A DNA stretch of 5,904 nt. Origin: DATDCY01 sp031406795 [NCBI: Candidatus Rokuibacteriota bacterium]. Its GTDB lineage: Bacteria > JAUVQV01. Each line of letters starts with the position of its first letter. Position 1 is the first letter of the stretch. The stretch lies in the NCBI GenBank assembly GCA_031406795.1, contig JANOHV010000124.1:1-5904 (forward strand), in the 5' to 3' direction. Made by a program: the position numbers and the translations under genes. Of the stretch, positions 1 to 5,904 are shown one piece after another. Under the pieces are notes generated by a model that was not told where the DNA came from, did no database searches, and worked only from the letters and a program-made list of their open reading frames with translations.

Positions 1-1
1 T

Positions 2-2560
<2,559 letters not shown>

Positions 2561-2585
2561 CGGTGGACCGCCCGTGGCCGGCGAA

Positions 2586-2683
2586 AAGCGCTTGACACGG
2601 GCGGTGCCTCCGCGTATGCTACAAAGGTTTTCTCATGGAAAGAAGCGCTTCCCCTGAGGGGGAGCAGAACGCGCAGCGCTTCC
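2586..2683. repeat. AAGCGCTT palindrome repeats around the str promoter
   Basis: The 8-bp palindrome AAGCGCTT occurs at 2586-2593, where its last two bases are the first two of the -35 box, and again at 2643-2650 inside the longer palindrome GAAGCGCTTC (2642-2651). A third partial copy, AGCGCTTCC (2675-2683), repeats nine bases of the second copy (2644-2652) exactly. The full copies are 57 bp apart centre to centre. They could be operator half-sites, RNA stem elements, or chance in a GC-rich gap. The repeats themselves are certain; the function is not known. Confidence 0.35.
2592..2620 (+). promoter_or_regulatory. Sigma70-type promoter of the str operon
   Basis: A perfect -35 box TTGACA (2592-2597) is followed by exactly 17 bp and a -10 box TATGCT (2615-2620, four of six consensus bases, including the key TA...T). 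Transcription would start near 2626-2628. The site lies in the only long gap of the window, 32 bp past the rpoC stop and 120 bp before rpsL, where many bacteria have the str promoter. A short A-run (2584-2587) sits just upstream. The segment after the -10 box (ACAAAG) is not GC-rich, so it lacks the discriminator usually linked to strong ppGpp repression. The boxes are seen directly; activity is inferred. Confidence 0.8.
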
Positions 2684-2741
2684 GGCGCCGGTTCACGGGC
2701 GGAGCGAAGCGGCGCAATCGTTTGATGGGGATGAGAACGGT
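2627..2741 (+). promoter_or_regulatory. Structured 5' leader of rpsL
   Basis: If transcription starts near 2627, the mRNA carries about 115 untranslated bases before rpsL. The clearest fold is an 8-bp hairpin at 2647-2665 (GCTTCCCC, loop TGA, GGGGGAGC, with one G-U pair). A competing 8-bp stem joins 2642-2649 with 2675-2682. The latter segment could also pair with GAAGCG at 2706-2711, so at least two folds exclude each other. No U-run follows any stem, so a classical intrinsic attenuator is not evident. An Arg-rich reading frame of 39 codons starts at ATG 2635 and runs out of frame past the rpsL start to TGA 2752-2754; whether it is translated is unknown. The purine-rich stretch at 2725-2736 (GGGG and GAGA) would serve as a modest ribosome binding site for rpsL. 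The pairings are seen; a control role is inference. Confidence 0.4.
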
Positions 2742-3116
2742 ATGCCGACACTGATGCAGTTGGTTCGCAAGGGGCGGGACTCGGTGCCCCAGAAGACCGG
2801 GTCGCCAGCCCTGAAGGCCTGTCCCCAGAAGCGCGGGGTGTGCATCAGGGTCTACACGACGACGCCGAAGAAGCCGAACTCCGCCCTGCGCAAGGTAGCC
2901 CGCGTGCGGCTGACGAACGCGATGGAAGTGACGGCGTATATCCCCGGCGTCGGGCACAACCTCCAGGAGCACTCCATCGTTCTCATCCGCGGCGGCCGGG
3001 TCAAGGATCTCCCCGGCGTTCGCTACCACATTGTGCGCGGCACGCTCGACAGCCTCGGGGTTGCCGACCGCAAGCAGGCGCGTTCCAAGTACGGCGCCAA
3101 GCGGCCGAAGGGGTAG
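2742..3116 (+). CDS. rpsL: 30S ribosomal protein S12
   Basis: S12 sits at the interface of the 30S decoding centre and helps control accuracy of codon reading. The product is 124 residues, the normal bacterial length, and it aligns with E. coli S12 without gaps through the conserved blocks CPQKRGVC (27-34), [20 protein letters not shown] (40-59), GHNLQEHS (71-78) and [18 protein letters not shown] (83-100). Lys43 and Lys88, whose replacement causes streptomycin resistance in E. coli, are both the sensitive wild-type residues. Asp89, the residue methylthiolated by RimO in E. coli, is present. Less usual are Ile35 where Thr is the common residue (GVCTRV) and Ala60-Met61 where Gly is typical. 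The start at 2742 gives the usual MPT N-terminus; the in-frame ATG at 2754 would lose four residues. It is the first gene after the promoter and ends 4 bp before rpsG. Confidence 0.98.
   Translation: MPTLMQLVRKGRDSVPQKTGSPALKACPQKRGVCIRVYTTTPKKPNSALRKVARVRLTNAMEVTAYIPGVGHNLQEHSIVLIRGGRVKDLPGVRYHIVRGTLDSLGVADRKQARSKYGAKRPKG
3108..3113 (+). promoter_or_regulatory. Ribosome binding site of rpsG inside the rpsL end
   Basis: AAGGGG lies 7 bases before the rpsG ATG and is made from the last sense codons of rpsL (Lys-Gly). Ribosomes finishing rpsL therefore uncover or re-use this site, which suggests translational coupling of S12 and S7. It also supports 3121 as the rpsG start over any in-frame codon further upstream. 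Confidence 0.7.
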
Positions 3117-3120
3117 GGCG

Positions 3121-3591
3121 ATGCCAAGACGACGAGTGCCAGCGAAGCGTGAGCCGATCCCGGACCCGATCTTCCGTTCCAAGCTCGTGACCCGGTGCGT
3201 CAACGTGATCATGAAGCAGGGCAAGAAGAGCACCGCCGAGCACATCTTCTACGACGCGATGGACATCATCGCCAAGAAGACCAACGAAGAGCCGCTGAAG
3301 GTCTTCACCAAGGCGGTCGACAACGTCAAGCCCGTCGTCGAGGTCAAGTCGCGGCGGGTCGGCGGCTCGACCTACCAGGTGCCGGTCGACGTGCGCCAGG
3401 AGCGGCGGGTCGCGCTGGCGCTGCGCTGGCTCACCGATTACGCCCGTGAGCGCTCGGACAGAACGATGGCCGAGAAGTTCGCGAGCGAACTGATCGACGC
3501 GTTCCGCAGCACCGGGAATGCCGTAAAAAAACGCGAGGACACGCACAAGATGGCGGAGGCCAACAAGGCCTTTGCGCACTACCGCTGGTAG
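3121..3591 (+). CDS. rpsG: 30S ribosomal protein S7
   Basis: S7 is a primary 16S rRNA-binding protein that nucleates assembly of the 30S head and lines the E site. The 156 residues match the short bacterial form (B. subtilis type; E. coli K-12 has a longer tail). The basic N-terminal arm [11 protein letters not shown] is followed by the helical core with [10 protein letters not shown] (31-40). The rRNA/mRNA-contacting beta-hairpin [19 protein letters not shown] spans 73-91, and the C-terminal [21 protein letters not shown] block spans 136-156. The ATG at 3121 gives the family's MPRRR start and has a Shine-Dalgarno site 7 bases upstream. The gene follows rpsL after 4 bp, so the two are surely co-transcribed and probably coupled. 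In E. coli, S7 represses its operon through a longer rpsL-rpsG spacer, and there is no room for that spacer here. Lys136-Lys137 are coded AAA AAA, which makes an A7 run, while the other Lys codons in the gene appear to be AAG. Confidence 0.98.
   Translation: MPRRRVPAKREPIPDPIFRSKLVTRCVNVIMKQGKKSTAEHIFYDAMDIIAKKTNEEPLKVFTKAVDNVKPVVEVKSRRVGGSTYQVPVDVRQERRVALALRWLTDYARERSDRTMAEKFASELIDAFRSTGNAVKKREDTHKMAEANKAFAHYRW
3525..3531 (+). other. A7 slippery run in rpsG
   Basis: Seven A residues lie in the phase A_AAA_AAA relative to the rpsG frame (GTA AAA AAA CGC, residues 135-138). This matches the X_XXY_YYZ layout of -1 frameshift sites and is also a known kind of polymerase slippage site. A -1 shift would replace the last 19 residues with a 36-residue unrelated tail ending at TGA 3639-3641. 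No stem-loop lies at the usual stimulatory distance, so programmed shifting is not supported. The run is seen; any slippage is inference. Confidence 0.35.
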
Positions 3592-3602
3592 TTCCGGCGG
3601 TT

Positions 3603-3628
3603 GTTTTTCATTGCTCTTTGCAAGAAAC
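3603..3628 (+). promoter_or_regulatory. AT-rich hairpin before fusA
   Basis: The rpsG-fusA gap contains a segment of only about one third GC. It can fold as an outer 5-bp stem (3603-3607 with 3624-3628, one G-U pair), a three-base bulge (3608-3610) and an inner stem TTGC/GCAA (3611-3614 with 3620-3623) with a five-base loop. It ends just before the fusA ribosome binding site, so it could influence fusA translation or mRNA processing. It lacks the GC-rich stem plus trailing T-run of an intrinsic terminator, and no convincing -35/-10 pair was found in it. Function is unproven. Confidence 0.3.
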
Positions 3629-3636
3629 AGGGTGGG
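3629..3636 (+). promoter_or_regulatory. Ribosome binding site of fusA
   Basis: AGGGTGGG ends 7 bases before the ATG at 3644. It fixes that codon as the fusA start in preference to the in-frame ATG at 3572, which lies inside rpsG and would add 24 residues that are not part of EF-G. Confidence 0.65.
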
Positions 3637-3643
3637 ATTGATC

Positions 3644-5734
<2,091 letters not shown>

Positions 5735-5760
5735 GGCGCCGGGGCAGACCAGCGTCGATC

Positions 5761-5770
5761 GGAGGAGGAG
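5761..5770 (+). promoter_or_regulatory. Strong ribosome binding site of tuf
   Basis: GGAGGAGGAG offers two overlapping full GGAGG registers and ends 7 bases before the tuf ATG. It is the strongest Shine-Dalgarno site among the gene starts in the window, which fits the very high demand for EF-Tu. The 43-bp fusA-tuf gap around it shows no promoter or terminator, so tuf is likely read from the str transcript. Confidence 0.8.
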
Positions 5771-5777
5771 CTCAGCC

Positions 5778-5904
5778 ATGGCGAAGGAAAAGTTTCTGCG
5801 AAACAAGCCCCACCTGAACGTGGGGACGATCGGGCACGTGGACCACGGCAAGACGACGCTGACGGCGGCGATCACCGAGGTACTGGCGAAGAAGGGCCTG
5901 GCCA
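5778..5904 (+). CDS. tuf: Elongation factor Tu, 5' end
   Basis: EF-Tu brings aminoacyl-tRNA to the ribosomal A site as a GTP complex. Only the first 42 residues are present and the frame runs off the right edge. They include the family N-terminus MAKEKF, the [24 protein letters not shown] segment and the P-loop GHVDHGKT (19-26), whose VDH form separates EF-Tu from the IDA form in EF-G. Leu7 and Leu13 stand where Glu and Val are common, a small departure of unknown meaning. It is placed directly after fusA as in standard str operons. Because many bacteria carry two tuf genes, this could be tufA or the only copy; the window cannot tell. Confidence 0.96.
   Translation, partial: MAKEKFLRNKPHLNVGTIGHVDHGKTTLTAAITEVLAKKGLA

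Noticed and set aside
3031-3120. N-terminal extension of rpsG into rpsL
   Set aside because: S7 starts with MPRRR at 3121, and the upstream part only reads rpsL in the wrong frame.
3601-3640. Internal promoter in the AT-rich rpsG-fusA gap
   Set aside because: TTGTTT and TTGCTC resemble -35 boxes, but no acceptable -10 box lies 16-18 bp downstream of either.
3572-3643. N-terminal extension of fusA from the ATG at 3572
   Set aside because: It overlaps the end of rpsG, adds residues not found in EF-G, and the ATG at 3644 has its own ribosome binding site and the family N-terminus.

Overview
The window is a stretch of core translation and transcription genes, all on the + strand: the 3' part of rpoC, then rpsL, rpsG, fusA and the first 42 codons of tuf. 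This is the classic rpoBC/str arrangement (RNA polymerase beta' subunit, ribosomal proteins S12 and S7, elongation factors G and Tu). The DNA is GC-rich (roughly two thirds by eye) with mostly G/C third codon positions. RpoC carries the long insert (SI3) inside the trigger loop, which is typical of Proteobacteria and other Gram-negative lineages and missing in Firmicutes, Actinobacteria and Thermus. S7 has the short 156-residue form. Together with the general look of EF-G and S7, this suggests a high-GC Gram-negative bacterium, perhaps from the former Deltaproteobacteria or a nearby deep lineage. That placement is inference, and no species can be named from sequence alone.

Layout: bases 2-2560 are rpoC, open at the 5' edge. 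A 181-bp gap follows (2561-2741) with no obvious intrinsic terminator. It holds a near-ideal sigma70-type promoter (TTGACA, 17-bp spacer, TATGCT) and a predicted leader of about 115 nt that can fold into hairpins, with a repeated AAGCGCTT palindrome. rpsL (2742-3116) and rpsG (3121-3591) are only 4 bp apart. A 52-bp AT-rich gap with a possible hairpin precedes fusA (3644-5734). A 43-bp gap with a strong GGAGGAGGAG ribosome binding site precedes tuf (5778 to the window edge).

The genes make up the gene-expression machinery: beta' is half of the RNA polymerase active centre, S12 and S7 build the decoding site and head of the 30S subunit, EF-G drives translocation and EF-Tu delivers aminoacyl-tRNA. 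The str genes probably share one transcript from the promoter at 2592-2620, with read-through from rpoC also possible.

No new biological system is visible here. The points worth a second look are regulatory or fine-scale: the structured leader and its palindrome repeats, a possible Arg-rich upstream ORF overlapping the rpsL start, the lack of space between rpsL and rpsG for an E. coli-style S7 repressor site, an in-phase A7 slippery run near the end of rpsG, the hairpin before fusA, a perfect internal Shine-Dalgarno sequence in fusA beside a rare ATA codon, and several EF-G substitutions at usually invariant positions.
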